The notes: a model not told the origin generated them from the letters alone. A stretch of 64,000 nt of DNA from JALSNL01 sp036479585 (GCA_965224785.1 OZ245062.1:3782001-3846000); one strand, 5' to 3'; shown: positions 9,357-18,962, counted from the first letter of the stretch. Numbers and translations are program-made.

Positions 9357-9818
9357 GTGGAAAACAAAGTTGAAATAAAAAGAAAATTAGTTTCTTTGTG
9401 CGAAGAGTATGTGAACAATAAAATTAGTGTTGCACAAGAAGCAATTGATAATGCTCAAAAATCTGCCAACGAAGAAACTAGAAGTAGTGCTGGTGACAAA
9501 TACGAAACCGGACGCTCAATGATGCAGTTGGAGATTGAAAAATTCTCTGCTCAATTAAACGAAGGTTTAAACTTAAAAAAAACGCTTATCCAAATTGATT
9601 TCGAAAGAACTTACGAGACTATACAGCCTGGAAGTTTAATCTACACAAACAATGGTGGTTTTTTAATTGCAATAAGCGCTGGCAGGCTATTGGTTGGTCA
9701 AGATAGTTTTATGACTATTTCTCTTTCGTCTCCTATTGGACAAGCTCTGTACAAAAAAAAAGTAAGTGACAAAATAGGTTTTAGAAATAAAACTTATTTA
9801 ATAAAATCTATAGCTTAG
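9357..9818 (+). CDS. GreA/GreB-like C-terminal domain protein
   Basis: A 153-residue protein with a GTG start 6 bases after alaS. The first half is a helical region with SSAGDKYETGRSMMQLE, and the second half contains SPIGQALYKKKVSDKI, which matches the FKBP-like C-terminal domain of GreA/GreB transcript cleavage factors. Proteins of this shape are common in Bacteroidetes and relatives, where they are sometimes wrongly named 3-oxoacyl-ACP synthase. A role at RNA polymerase is inferred from the domain. No acidic coiled-coil tip typical of GreA can be confirmed. Confidence 0.75.
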   Translation: MENKVEIKRKLVSLCEEYVNNKISVAQEAIDNAQKSANEETRSSAGDKYETGRSMMQLEIEKFSAQLNEGLNLKKTLIQIDFERTYETIQPGSLIYTNNGGFLIAISAGRLLVGQDSFMTISLSSPIGQALYKKKVSDKIGFRNKTYLIKSIA

Positions 9819-9921
9819 TTTTGTTTGCAAAGCACCACAGACAAGATTGTCTGCGATACGAAAAATATCTCTCATTTGGGACTAAGAAAAATTTTTATAA
9901 TAAGGTTTTTACAATGTTAAG

Positions 9922-9939
9922 CGAATCGAGAGATTCGCC
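9922..9939. repeat. Short perfect hairpin
   Basis: GCGAATC-GAGA-GATTCGC forms a 7-bp stem between the GreA-like gene and the convergent prc. With the nearby ACAGACAA/TTGTCTGC palindrome (about 9837-9854) it fills the 178-base convergent gap. It may act as a bidirectional terminator, although no long T-run follows. Confidence 0.4.
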
Positions 9940-9996
9940 TCTACACCTCAGCAATTTATTTCCTAACAGCCATCCATCTGATGGTTGTAACTATCA

Positions 9997-12066
9997 TCAT
10001 TTCTTTTTCATCAATATCAAGTCGGCTAAAATATGACCTGTCTCTTCTAAGAATGGATCTTCAATTTTCAAAGTTTTTTTGGTTACTTCTTTTTTGTCTA
10101 TTATTTCTATTGTTTCAAACTTTGCTCTTTCTTCTTTTCTAAGATTTCGTTTCTCTTCTCTTTTTTCTCTTTCTGTTTTTCGTTTCTCTTCATTTAACGA
10201 AAATTCTTTTTTATCCTTTTGTATTTTATATTCTTCAATATCATCTAGTAAATAATTAAACTCAGGTTCTTTAATAATTCTGTTCTGATGTTTTACGATA
10301 AGTTTAGAAATTTCATTGGACATGTCTCCATACTTCTTATAGTTAGTTGATTTAATTCTATCATATTTCAAAGCACTTGGCTGCGCGCTTTCTCCGTATT
10401 CACTTGGATCAGTAAATGTTGGAAAAGAAACGTCAGGAATTACTCCTAGGTTTTGAGTACTGTTTCCATTTATTCTATAAAATTTTGCTATTGTTAATTT
10501 AAGCTGACCTCCCTTATCTCCCGCAGATGGTACAAACCTATCAAGTCCAATTAGGTTTTGAACTGTTCCCTTTCCATAAGTTTGCTCGCCAACAATAACA
10601 CCTCTTTCGTAATCTTGAATTGCTCCTGAAAAAATCTCTGAAGCAGAAGCACTATACTTATTAACCATAACAGCCAATGGGCCACCATAAATTAATTTTG
10701 GATCATTATCTTTTTGAACTTCAATTTCTCCAGTTGAATTTTTAACCTGTACCACTGGTCCGTCTTCGATAAACAACCCAGTTAACGATACAGATTCATC
10801 CAAAGAGCCACCGCCGTTATTTCTCAAATCAATCAACAGACCGTCAATATTTTCTTCTTCCAATTCTGTAATAAGTTTTTTAACATCTCGGGTTGTACTT
10901 CTATAATCGGTTTCTCCTCTTCTACGAGCATTGAAATCTATATAAAATCCAGGGATGGTAATTACACCCAACTTGTAATCAACATCATTCTCGTTTATCG
11001 TAATTATCTTTTTTTGAGCTGCTTGTTCTTCAAGTTTTACTTTCTCCCGTACAATTGAAATTGTGTCTGGCAAAGCATCAACACCTTGGTCTTTTTTATA
11101 TATCGCCAATCGTACTGTTGTTCCTTTGTCTCCTCTTATTAAATGAACCACATCATCTATTCTCCACCCAATTACATCAACAATTTCTTTATCGCCTTGA
11201 CCCACTCCAATTATTTTATCATCTGAGTGAATATTGTCGGCCTTAAATGCCGGACCGCCTGGAACTATGCTTACAACTTTTGTATAATCATTTTCTGTTC
11301 TAAGCGTTGCCCCTATTCCTTCAAGTGAAAGTTTCATTCTAATATTAAATGTTTCAGAGGTGTTTGGTGCAAGGTAATTTGAATGTGGATCTATTGCATC
11401 TGCAAATGAGTTTAGGTAAAGTTCAAAAACATCTTCTGATTTATATTGTAATATTGCTTTGTGATAATTTTTATATCGCTTGGCTAAAGTCTCTTTTATC
11501 TTTTCCCACTCTTTACCGGAAAGCTTTAAACTTAAAGCTTCGTTTTTTAATTTGTTTTTCCAAACAACATCTAACTCTTCTCTTGTTTTTGACCAGCTTT
11601 CTTTTTCTCTATCTATAACGTATGTTTCATCAAGCGTAAAGTCGAATTCAGTCTCTAACCGATTAAGAATATATTTAACTCTTTCGTCCATACTTTGCTT
11701 AAATGTGTTGAAGACTTTATAAGCAGGTAACAGTTTCCCCAAGTATAGGTTTTCATCTAAGTCGTATCTAAATTTTTCAAACTCATTTATATCACTTTGT
11801 AAAAAATATAGTTTATTGTAGTCTAAACGCTTAATGTAATTATCAAATACAACCGAGGACAATGAATCGTTTAGTTCTACTTTTTTATAGTGGTATCTTG
11901 AAAGTAGTCTAGTTATCATTTTATTAATTTGTGGATGATGCTCTAATGGCTCTAATACTTTTGTTGAATCTATAATACTATTTTGAGCTAGGAGTTCATC
12001 ACTTGTGGAGTTTTTACAATTGCTAAAAATTAGTATTGAAAATAATATAATTAAAAAGTTTTTCAT
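9997..12066 (-). CDS. prc: Carboxy-terminal processing protease (tail-specific protease), lipoprotein
   Basis: A 689-residue S41 peptidase of the Prc/Tsp type. A lipoprotein signal ends at FSNC (lipobox), so the protein is tethered in the periplasm. After a helical N-terminal region comes a PDZ domain (about 225-320), then the protease core. The catalytic Ser-Lys pair is Ser474 in SASASE and Lys499 in YGKGTVQ, spaced by 25 as in E. coli Prc. The C-terminal region is highly charged (Lys/Glu/Arg), matching the Prc C-terminal domain. It degrades proteins from their C termini. It runs convergently to the GreA-like gene. Confidence 0.93.
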   Translation of the reverse strand: MKNFLIILFSILIFSNCKNSTSDELLAQNSIIDSTKVLEPLEHHPQINKMITRLLSRYHYKKVELNDSLSSVVFDNYIKRLDYNKLYFLQSDINEFEKFRYDLDENLYLGKLLPAYKVFNTFKQSMDERVKYILNRLETEFDFTLDETYVIDREKESWSKTREELDVVWKNKLKNEALSLKLSGKEWEKIKETLAKRYKNYHKAILQYKSEDVFELYLNSFADAIDPHSNYLAPNTSETFNIRMKLSLEGIGATLRTENDYTKVVSIVPGGPAFKADNIHSDDKIIGVGQGDKEIVDVIGWRIDDVVHLIRGDKGTTVRLAIYKKDQGVDALPDTISIVREKVKLEEQAAQKKIITINENDVDYKLGVITIPGFYIDFNARRRGETDYRSTTRDVKKLITELEEENIDGLLIDLRNNGGGSLDESVSLTGLFIEDGPVVQVKNSTGEIEVQKDNDPKLIYGGPLAVMVNKYSASASEIFSGAIQDYERGVIVGEQTYGKGTVQNLIGLDRFVPSAGDKGGQLKLTIAKFYRINGNSTQNLGVIPDVSFPTFTDPSEYGESAQPSALKYDRIKSTNYKKYGDMSNEISKLIVKHQNRIIKEPEFNYLLDDIEEYKIQKDKKEFSLNEEKRKTEREKREEKRNLRKEERAKFETIEIIDKKEVTKKTLKIEDPFLEETGHILADLILMKKK

Positions 12067-12192
12067 TAAGTTTGTCCTGACCTTGTGTTGTTGTTACGCT
12101 TTGTTACAATCTAAACAAATTATTGTTTCGACGAAAAGCAATTTATAGAAAAATTAATATTTCGCAAATTTAATAAAACATTTTTAAAATTT

Positions 12193-12537
12193 ATGGATTT
12201 AGAATTAATTAGAGAATACTGTTTGTCAAAACCATCTGTTTCAGAAAGCACACCTTTTAATGAAACAACTTTAGTTTTTAAGGTGCTTAATAAAATATTT
12301 TGTTTGTTAAATTCCAACCCACCATTTAGTATAAACTTAAAGTGTTTACCAGAAAAAGCAATTGAGCTTAGAGAAGAGTACGAAGAAATTCGTCCTGGTT
12401 TTCATATGAACAAAAAGCATTGGAACACAATTGAGTTAGAAGGAAATTTATCATGGAAATTATTTAAAGAAATGATTGATGATTCTTACAGATTAGTGGT
12501 TGAGAAAATGCCAAAAAAAGATAGAGAAAAACTGTAA
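12193..12537 (+). CDS. MmcQ/YjbR family protein
   Basis: A 114-residue protein of the MmcQ/YjbR family: an early EYCLSKPSVSESTPF segment, then NLKCLPEKAIELRE, RPGFHMNKKHWNTI and a final SYRLVVEKMPKK, the conserved order of this CyaY-like double-stranded-DNA-binding-like fold. Its biochemical role is not established. It is transcribed alone, convergent to dnaA and divergent from prc. Confidence 0.88.
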   Translation: MDLELIREYCLSKPSVSESTPFNETTLVFKVLNKIFCLLNSNPPFSINLKCLPEKAIELREEYEEIRPGFHMNKKHWNTIELEGNLSWKLFKEMIDDSYRLVVEKMPKKDREKL

Positions 12538-12606
12538 AACATATTGCTCTCAATCTGTTTTCGGATAGTCACCGATTGTGATAAATCTACGCTACAAAAA
12601 AATGAC

Positions 12607-12636
12607 AATAGTCCGGAGCCTAAGCCCCGTACTATT
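12607..12636. terminator. Bidirectional hairpin between converging genes
   Basis: AATAGT-C-CGG pairs with CCG-T-ACTATT across a 10-base loop. It lies in the 126-base gap where the MmcQ-like gene and dnaA converge, and could end transcription from either side. Confidence 0.5.
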
Positions 12637-12663
12637 ATCTGCATTCATTAACCAACTAAAGGA

Positions 12664-14124
12664 TTAAACCCCTAACTCTAACTTCTTTCTTAAACCACTA
12701 ACTATTTTGTTTAGGGATACATCTTTAGAAGCTAATTTTTCAATATTATTACAAGCATGTATTACTGTTGAGTGGTCTCTACCACCAAACTGAAGTCCAA
12801 TAGTTTTTAACGATGACTTTGTTAAAACCTTAGACAAATACATTGCAACTTGTCTTGCCAATACAACTTCTTTTTTTCTGTTTTTTTCTCTAACCTTATT
12901 ATCATCAACATCAAACTCTTTACAAACTAATTTTGTAATGTTATCAATTGAAATACTTACTTCTCTTTTTGTTGTAGAAATTTCATCAATCGTCTTACGT
13001 GCTAATTCAAAATTAACAGGTGTTGAGTTTAATGATGAGTTAGCTAAAAGCTTAATCAAACAACCTTCAAGTTCCCTTATGTTTGATGTAATATTATATG
13101 CAATTAAATCCAAAATTTCATTTGTAAGATCTATTCCAAACTTATCGCTTTTGTTTTTTAGAATTGCTATCCTTGTTTCAAAATCTGGTGGTTGAACATC
13201 AACAGTTAAACCCCAATTAAAACGAGAAAGTAATCTCTCGTTCATTCCAACAATTTCTTTTGGTGGCTTGTCGCTCGAAAGAATTATTTGTTTTCTTGAT
13301 TGATGAAGATTGTTAAAAATATGAAATAAAAGATCCTGCGTTTTTTCTCTTCCGGATAAAAACTGAATGTCATCAATAATTAAAACATCTATACTGTTAT
13401 ATCTTTTAGAAAACTTTGCAGTCGTGTTTGTTTGAATAGACTCTACAAATTGTGAAGTAAAATTATCTGCTGATATATATATGATTTTTTTTGCTGGAAA
13501 TTTTTCAAGAATTGTATTTCCGGTTGCTTGAATAAGGTGAGTTTTACCCAGCCCAACCCCTCCATAAACAAACAAAGGATTAAAAGTAGTTTCACCTGGA
13601 TTCTCTGAAATAGCAATTGCCGCTGCTCTTGCCAAAGCGTTTCCCTCGCCCTTAACATAATTTTCAAACTTGTAGTGCGAGTTTAAATTGCTTTCAAAAT
13701 TATTTGCTATAGTCTCTTCCGGTTTACTATTTACCATCGGTTTTTCAGTTTGCTCGGAAAACAAATCTAAGACATCATCTTCTTCATCTTTACTTATTAT
13801 ATAAACTAGTTTTCCATCTTTACCCAGTATTTGTTCAACAGTATTGTTTATTAATGTGTTATAATGTTGTTCAATCCATTCAACAAAGTAGTTGTTAGGA
13901 ACCAACACTTTTAATTCACCTCCATTTAATTCAATAGGTTTAAGAGGTAAAAACCAGCTACTATACGAAAGATTGGGTATCGTTTTTTTAATAATCAATA
14001 GAAATTCTTTCCACACCTTGGAAGAATTAGGAGTTTTATTTTTCAATCTTTTTTTCTTTGTTAGTTTTAAGTTATCCACAGAAATATTTGTTGTTTTTTC
14101 ACGAAAAACAATTTGATTATTCAA
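12664..14124 (-). CDS. dnaA: Chromosomal replication initiator protein DnaA
   Basis: A 486-residue DnaA. After a basic 35-residue extension comes domain I (VWKEFLLII onward), a linker, and the AAA+ domain with Walker A GGVGLGKT at 188-195 and Walker B DD at 251-252. Domain IV carries the DnaA signature GGRDHSTVIHACNNIEKL near the C terminus. It binds TTATCCACA boxes and opens the origin. The first ATG of the frame is used, but a start nearer domain I cannot be excluded. No dnaN or recF follows. A perfect TTATCCACA box (14072-14080) lies inside its own first codons. Confidence 0.97.
   Translation of the reverse strand: MNNQIVFREKTTNISVDNLKLTKKKRLKNKTPNSSKVWKEFLLIIKKTIPNLSYSSWFLPLKPIELNGGELKVLVPNNYFVEWIEQHYNTLINNTVEQILGKDGKLVYIISKDEEDDVLDLFSEQTEKPMVNSKPEETIANNFESNLNSHYKFENYVKGEGNALARAAAIAISENPGETTFNPLFVYGGVGLGKTHLIQATGNTILEKFPAKKIIYISADNFTSQFVESIQTNTTAKFSKRYNSIDVLIIDDIQFLSGREKTQDLLFHIFNNLHQSRKQIILSSDKPPKEIVGMNERLLSRFNWGLTVDVQPPDFETRIAILKNKSDKFGIDLTNEILDLIAYNITSNIRELEGCLIKLLANSSLNSTPVNFELARKTIDEISTTKREVSISIDNITKLVCKEFDVDDNKVREKNRKKEVVLARQVAMYLSKVLTKSSLKTIGLQFGGRDHSTVIHACNNIEKLASKDVSLNKIVSGLRKKLELGV
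14072..14080 (+). promoter_or_regulatory. Perfect DnaA box inside the 5' end of dnaA
   Basis: TTATCCACA, an exact match to the DnaA-box consensus, lies within the dnaA coding start. It could take part in autoregulation; a single 9-mer in AT-rich DNA can also occur by chance. Confidence 0.45.
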
Positions 14125-14636
14125 AACAAAAACAAATTGTTAAAAACAGCCTCAAAGCATAATAAAAAACTACTTCAAAAAGTTAACTAATTGTTTTTTA
14201 AGAGTTTATCTGTCCTTTGTTTAAGTGCTAAGCTAATATAAAAAATCAAATTGTCATTTTATAAAGATAAATTATGGAGTTCTGTATCTTTCAAAACAGA
14301 GTTGTCAACATATTGTCAACATTAAAATGTCTTCTTTACTCAGATTGAAAATAGGGTAAATTTCTATCCCAAACAAATTAATTAAATAACTATTTTCTAA
14401 TTTGTTTGATTACAACAAAATAAACTTTTTAGTTAAACATATTGTTCATTTTGTTACTTTTAAAAAGGGAATTAAAACAAAAACGAACAATGTCTTATGG
14501 TTGATAAATTGCTTTCTTTCATAAAACTACAACTACTTAATTTTTAATTAAAAAAAATTATTTGTCTAATACATATCATTCAATATATTAGTGTTTATAG
14601 TATTTTTCTAACTTAATAATTACAAAGGCGGTAAAA
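14125..14636. promoter_or_regulatory. Divergent dnaA/epimerase intergenic region with TTGTCAACAT repeats
   Basis: This is 512 bases of very AT-rich DNA without a gene, between divergent dnaA and the epimerase. It contains two direct copies of TTGTCAACAT (14302-14311 and 14313-14322), spaced 11 bases or about one helical turn. Each differs from the DnaA box TTATCCACA at two positions. This spacing suggests an operator, possibly for DnaA itself. No consensus DnaA box was found here, so it is a weaker origin candidate than 21.7-21.9 kb. Confidence 0.5.
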
Positions 14637-15566
14637 GTGAAAGTTGTAGTAACAGGTGGTGCAGGTTTTATTGGAAGTCATATTGTTGAACATTGGTCTG
14701 AAAAAGGAGCAAGTGTTCACGTTATAGATAGTTTAAGGTCGGGGTATGAAAAAAACATAACTAGCTTTAACAATGTTGTTTTTCATAATGGCAGTATTAC
14801 CGATAAAGAATTAACAATACGTGTTCTTGAAGATACAGATTATGTTTTCAACTTAGCTGCTTTGGTTTCAGTTCCTGAATCTTTGGAAAAAACAGATGAG
14901 TGTATTGACATAAATGTAAAAGGTTTGTTAAATGTTTTAGACGCTGCAAAAGAACACGGAATTAAAAAAGTAGTTCACTCAAGTTCGGCAGCTGTTTATG
15001 GAGACGACCCACGACTTCCTAAAGACATAACTATGCGACCTAAACCACAAACACCTTACAGCATTACAAAGCTTGATGGCGAATATTATTTACAAATGTA
15101 TTTTGAACAATATGGAGTTCCAACAACTTCGCTAAGATACTTTAATGTTTTTGGTCCAAGGCAAGATCCTAAAAGTCAGTACGCAGCAGCAATTCCTATT
15201 TTTGTTTTTAAAGCATTAAAAAACGAAACAATAACTATTTATGGCGATGGTGAACAAACCAGAGATTTTGTATATGTAAAAGATGTTGTTGGAGCAAACG
15301 TACTTGCTGCCGAAGCGAAAGGCGTTACAGGGGTTTTTAATGTTGCAAACGAAAATGCAATTACTATAAAAGAGTTAGCTGAGTTGATTATAAAAACTAC
15401 AAACTCAAAAAGTAAAATTGTTTATGAAGATGAGCGTGCCGGAGATATTAAACACAGCCTTGCATCTATAAAAGAAACAAGAGAAACTTTAATGTTCAAA
15501 CCATCTTTTGATTTAACCAGTTCGCTTGAAACAACTATTAGGTTTTTTCAAAACCTAAACAAATAG
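14637..15566 (+). CDS. NAD-dependent epimerase/dehydratase (UDP-glucose 4-epimerase-like)
   Basis: A 309-residue extended short-chain dehydrogenase. The Rossmann motif GGAGFIGSH is at 7-15 and the catalytic YxxxK is Tyr141-Lys145, with the upstream SSSAAVYG (115-122) supplying the active-site Ser. FGPRQDP and the late GEQTRDFVYVKDV are typical of nucleotide-sugar epimerases. It probably interconverts a UDP-hexose for surface polysaccharide. The start is a GTG behind an AAAGGCGG-like site. No polysaccharide genes adjoin it, so the exact sugar is unknown. Confidence 0.87.
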   Translation: MKVVVTGGAGFIGSHIVEHWSEKGASVHVIDSLRSGYEKNITSFNNVVFHNGSITDKELTIRVLEDTDYVFNLAALVSVPESLEKTDECIDINVKGLLNVLDAAKEHGIKKVVHSSSAAVYGDDPRLPKDITMRPKPQTPYSITKLDGEYYLQMYFEQYGVPTTSLRYFNVFGPRQDPKSQYAAAIPIFVFKALKNETITIYGDGEQTRDFVYVKDVVGANVLAAEAKGVTGVFNVANENAITIKELAELIIKTTNSKSKIVYEDERAGDIKHSLASIKETRETLMFKPSFDLTSSLETTIRFFQNLNK

Positions 15567-15659
15567 TCTTTGGAAAAGAATATCCGAAGAACAAAGAAGT
15601 AGTAATAAACAATGTGTTAAAAGTTTGTTTGGGTTTTGAAGATTGTCCGAAGGAGCATT

Positions 15660-16649
15660 ATGACTAAGAAAAATATTCTTATAGTTTTTACCGGTGGAAC
15701 TTTCTCTATGAAAATAGACGAGAAAACTGGTGGTGCAATTCCATTTTTTCACGGTGAAGAATTAATTGAAATGATTCCTGAAGCTGGCAAGTTTGCTAAT
15801 GTTTCTATTTATAACTTTGGTAATTTCCCGGGACCACACATGACTCCGGAAAAAATGCTTGATCTATCTAAAATTGTTGAAGAAAACATAAACAAAAAAA
15901 CTGTTGATGGAATTATTGTAACTCACGGAACCGACACCTTAGAAGAAACCGCTTACCTACTTGACCTAACTGTTAAAACAAAAAAACCAATTATTGTAAT
16001 TGGGGCAATGAAAACAAGCTCTGAAGAAGATTGGGATGGGCCTAAAAACTTATTAGATGCAATTCATATTTGCAATAATGAAAACAGCAAAGGTATGGGC
16101 GTGTTGGTTTGCCTAAGTGGGGAAATAAACGCTGCAAGCGAAGTAACAAAAACCCACACAGATGATGTTGAAACTTTTCATAGCTTAAATTTTGGTTCGC
16201 TTGGTTTTGTTGATAAAGGAATGGTTTGGTTTAACAGGTCTCCCAAAAAACTTGAAGGCATTCAAACAAAAGAACTGGCTGGCAATGTTGATATTATTAA
16301 AGTCTATGCTGGAATGAAAGATAGGTTGTTCAAATTATCTGCCGACTCAAACATAGATGGACTTATAGTTGAAGCCCTTGGTGTTGGCAATGTTCCGCCA
16401 CTTGCATTTGATGGAATAAAATATGTTATAGATAAAAATATTCCTGTGGTTTTGGTTTCAAGATGTCCAATGGGCGAAACGCTTGATATATATAGCTACG
16501 AAGGTGCCGGCAAGTGGATTAAAGAGCTAGGGGTAATCTTTACAGATTATTTAAACGGACAAAAAGCAAGAATAAAACTTATGCTTGCTTTGGGCAAAGG
16601 AATTAAGGGAGAGGAGTTAAGAAAACTTTTTGAAGGTAATAATAAGTAA
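15660..16649 (+). CDS. L-asparaginase (bacterial type, TGGT family)
   Basis: A 329-residue asparaginase that hydrolyses L-Asn to Asp and ammonia. The catalytic Thr lies in TGGTFS (Thr14), and the second motif THGTDTLEETAYLL is complete, including the Thr-Asp pair. The frame extends 24 bases further upstream to a TTG, but the ATG at 15660 is preferred: it has GAAGGAG 4 to 10 bases before it and begins the family's usual N terminus. No signal peptide is seen, so it should be cytoplasmic. A phosphoesterase gene follows 18 bases later, likely co-transcribed. Confidence 0.93.
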   Translation: MTKKNILIVFTGGTFSMKIDEKTGGAIPFFHGEELIEMIPEAGKFANVSIYNFGNFPGPHMTPEKMLDLSKIVEENINKKTVDGIIVTHGTDTLEETAYLLDLTVKTKKPIIVIGAMKTSSEEDWDGPKNLLDAIHICNNENSKGMGVLVCLSGEINAASEVTKTHTDDVETFHSLNFGSLGFVDKGMVWFNRSPKKLEGIQTKELAGNVDIIKVYAGMKDRLFKLSADSNIDGLIVEALGVGNVPPLAFDGIKYVIDKNIPVVLVSRCPMGETLDIYSYEGAGKWIKELGVIFTDYLNGQKARIKLMLALGKGIKGEELRKLFEGNNK

Positions 16650-16667
16650 AACTTATTTGGAAAATTT

Positions 16668-17795
16668 ATGATACAAAAAATATTTTTGTTGTCTTTGTTG
16701 TTTAACTCATTTCTAATTTCACAAAACTTTAAATTTATAGCAATGTCTGATAGCCGTGGAATAAATAACGGAGTAAATGATACTGTTCTATCAACTTTTG
16801 TTCAGCACATTCTAAAAAATCAGACGGATGCAAAATTTTTAGTTTTTGCAGGAGACTTGGTTGATGGATCAAGAGACAATCCCGACAACAATTACAAAGA
16901 GCTTCTACATTGGAAAGAAGTGATGAAACCAATATACGAAAACCCAAATATGGTTTGGCCCAAAATTTGGCCCGTCATTGGTAATCATGAAGTACAACAT
17001 CCTGAAGATGAAGATAATTTTAGAAAAGCCTTTCCTAATGTTTTTAGAAATGGCCCTGATGACGAAAAAGGATTATCTTATTCTTTCGATTACCAAAATA
17101 CTCACTTTGTCTTTGTTACAACTGATAGGTGGTTTTACGGAGATCCGAACGACTCAACTGATGACAGAAGAGATTGGCACTACATCAAACATATTGATTG
17201 GCTTGAAAATGATTTACGTTCCGCAAACGAAAGAGGAGTTGAACATATCTTTGTTGTAAGTCACGAGATGATCTATCCAACTGGCGGACATTTGCGTGAC
17301 GGCTTGCCAAACCTTGGAAGAAATTTTAAACTTCCAATGGATTCTACTCAAACTTGGTATGTGGATAGAAGACAAAAAGTAATTGAGCTTTTAGAAAAAT
17401 ATAATGTGGATGCACATATTTGTGGACACGAACATTTATACGCAAGACAAAAAGTAAATGGAGTTTATGAAATTATTGCGGGAAGCTCAGGGGCTCCGCT
17501 GTATAATTTTAACCCTGTTTTTAGCAAAGATGCCAACACACATTTTCCAGGAAAAGAAATGAGTTATAGTGCTGCTGTTCCCTATTATCAAGCTTTGGAT
17601 TACAATTACGGTCCCGAAAAAAACTCGCAAGCATCAGCAAGTTTTGTTGGAAAACGGGCTTTTAATTATGTGGTTTTTGATGTGAAAAAAGATACTGTTT
17701 TTATTGAAACGTATGGTGCATTTACTAATAAAAATTATGGCTCAGTAATGGATACAGAAATTAAACTGATTGATAGGTTTGAAATAGTGAAGTAA
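16668..17795 (+). CDS. Secreted metallophosphoesterase
   Basis: A 375-residue calcineurin-like phosphoesterase with a signal peptide of about 18 residues ending near LISQN. Metal-binding blocks appear in order: SDSRG, FAGDLVDG, IGNHE, VVSHEMIYPTGGH and CGHEHLYAR. This matches the two-metal purple-acid-phosphatase-like branch. It probably acts on phosphate esters in the periplasm. There is no T9SS tail. It lies 18 bases after the asparaginase gene and ends before a convergent ATPase gene. Confidence 0.85.
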   Translation: MIQKIFLLSLLFNSFLISQNFKFIAMSDSRGINNGVNDTVLSTFVQHILKNQTDAKFLVFAGDLVDGSRDNPDNNYKELLHWKEVMKPIYENPNMVWPKIWPVIGNHEVQHPEDEDNFRKAFPNVFRNGPDDEKGLSYSFDYQNTHFVFVTTDRWFYGDPNDSTDDRRDWHYIKHIDWLENDLRSANERGVEHIFVVSHEMIYPTGGHLRDGLPNLGRNFKLPMDSTQTWYVDRRQKVIELLEKYNVDAHICGHEHLYARQKVNGVYEIIAGSSGAPLYNFNPVFSKDANTHFPGKEMSYSAAVPYYQALDYNYGPEKNSQASASFVGKRAFNYVVFDVKKDTVFIETYGAFTNKNYGSVMDTEIKLIDRFEIVK

Positions 17796-17836
17796 AAATA
17801 TACTGGGCGACTTTGCACAACCTTAAAATTGCTGTC

Positions 17837-17861
17837 ATTCCGGCATGCTTTAAGCCGGAAT
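17837..17861. terminator. Hairpin between converging genes
   Basis: ATTCCGGC pairs perfectly with GCCGGAAT around a 9-base loop. It begins with the TGTCATTCCGG sequence of the dispersed repeat family and lies between the converging phosphoesterase and ArsA-type genes. Confidence 0.55.
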
Positions 17862-17909
17862 TTCCTTTAGAGTTTAGGTTTCACTTAACAACACCACAAA
17901 ACGACAATT

Positions 17910-18794
17910 TTATTCTTTTTCTCTTTCCAAAAACTTCTGCAAACTTTCAACCCCAACCAAAGCCTTGCTGTGCATAGGGAGCACTGAGGATTCATATTTA
18001 ATTAGCTTTTCATTTTTAAAAGCAAACTCTGTTGTAATTTTGTTCACAACAATTTTATTTATAAAAATGTTCACTTCATCCAACTTATCAATTATTCTTT
18101 CTGCTTCCGACTGGGAGAGAATGTCTGTGTTTACAACTAAATTTATTTCTACATTTTTACTTTTAAATCTTTCATCTGTCTTTGCGTAATCATCTTTCAA
18201 ACTATTTAACCTTACCAACACCTTATCTTTTTCAATTTCAGCTTTTCCTAGCTTTACTCTCGAAACTATTTCTTTTTTCTCTTTAATTCTTTCACGTAAT
18301 GAAATTAATTTATTTATCCAAACAAGAGAAATAGATGGAAGCTTAAAAAACTTTAGAGCCAAAGCAGTTGGCGGCATATCAAAAATTATGATATCTTTGT
18401 CGGAATGTTTTTTAATTGTTTCTTGGAAAGCAACAAGCAAACCATACTCTTCTATTCCTGGAGAGTCTTTAAGAATTTTAAATTCATCCAAAAGATTAAA
18501 TGCAGATAAGTAAGTGTTAGATTTTACCAAATCGTTTTCAACATCGCTTAAATATTTTTTAATTTGATGACTTATATTTACTTCAATAACAAAAAGGTTT
18601 GGAAGAATATTTTTTGGTTTGTCGCTAAGCTTTGTTTGGAATATGTCGGAAAGATTATGGGCTGGATCAAGAGAAACCAATAGTACATTTTTATTCTTTG
18701 ATATCTCAACTGCTGTAAGTGACGAAACTGTTGACTTCCCCACTCCGCCTTTACCAATAAAGAATAATATCTTTCTATCAATAACTTCTTTCAT
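17910..18794 (-). CDS. ArsA-family (TRC40/GET3-like) ATPase
   Basis: A 294-residue P-loop ATPase of the ArsA/Get3 group. The deviant Walker A GKGGVGKST is at residues 14-22, VSLDPAHN follows as switch I region, and IIFDMPPTALALKF supplies the second nucleotide motif. The frame can be extended 36 bases upstream to another ATG, but the start at 18794 puts the P-loop where the family has it. There is no arsenite-pump partner (arsB) and no arsR, so an arsenic role is not supported; a membrane-protein or polar-protein handling role is equally possible. Confidence 0.82.
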   Translation of the reverse strand: MKEVIDRKILFFIGKGGVGKSTVSSLTAVEISKNKNVLLVSLDPAHNLSDIFQTKLSDKPKNILPNLFVIEVNISHQIKKYLSDVENDLVKSNTYLSAFNLLDEFKILKDSPGIEEYGLLVAFQETIKKHSDKDIIIFDMPPTALALKFFKLPSISLVWINKLISLRERIKEKKEIVSRVKLGKAEIEKDKVLVRLNSLKDDYAKTDERFKSKNVEINLVVNTDILSQSEAERIIDKLDEVNIFINKIVVNKITTEFAFKNEKLIKYESSVLPMHSKALVGVESLQKFLEREKE

Positions 18795-18854
18795 AAAACG
18801 AAATATAAGAAAGCAATTGAGTTTGTGCAAAAGAAGAATATGTCTCTATAAAAA

Positions 18855-18962
18855 TTGTCATTGTGTTCACGAAAGCGTTCGGGAGTAGTAATCTATTAAG
18901 TTGGACTCAGTAACTAAAAAGATTAGCTCTATCTTCCAAAAACTTTCGCAACACAATGACAA
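18855..18962. repeat. TGTCATT/AATGACA intergenic repeat with long terminal inverted arms
   Basis: TTGTCATTGTGTT (18855-18867) is matched by AACACAATGACAA (18950-18962), a perfect 13-bp terminal inverted repeat, with CGAAAG/CTTTCG continuing inside. The element is about 108 bases long and carries no gene. It looks like a small non-autonomous element or a folded intergenic repeat. Confidence 0.6.

Noticed and set aside
9821..10036. 71-codon frame between the GreA-like gene and prc
   Set aside because: It overlaps the prc end on the other strand and crosses hairpins; no homology-like pattern.
15636..15659. Upstream TTG extension of the asparaginase frame
   Set aside because: The ATG at 15660 has a good ribosome site and matches the family N terminus.
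17910..18794. Arsenite-resistance ATPase ArsA proper
   Set aside because: No arsB, arsR or arsD nearby; the protein is half the usual length of tandem ArsA and is better called ArsA/Get3 family.
18795..18830. Upstream ATG extension of the ArsA-type ATPase
   Set aside because: It would place 12 extra residues before the usual N terminus with no ribosome site.
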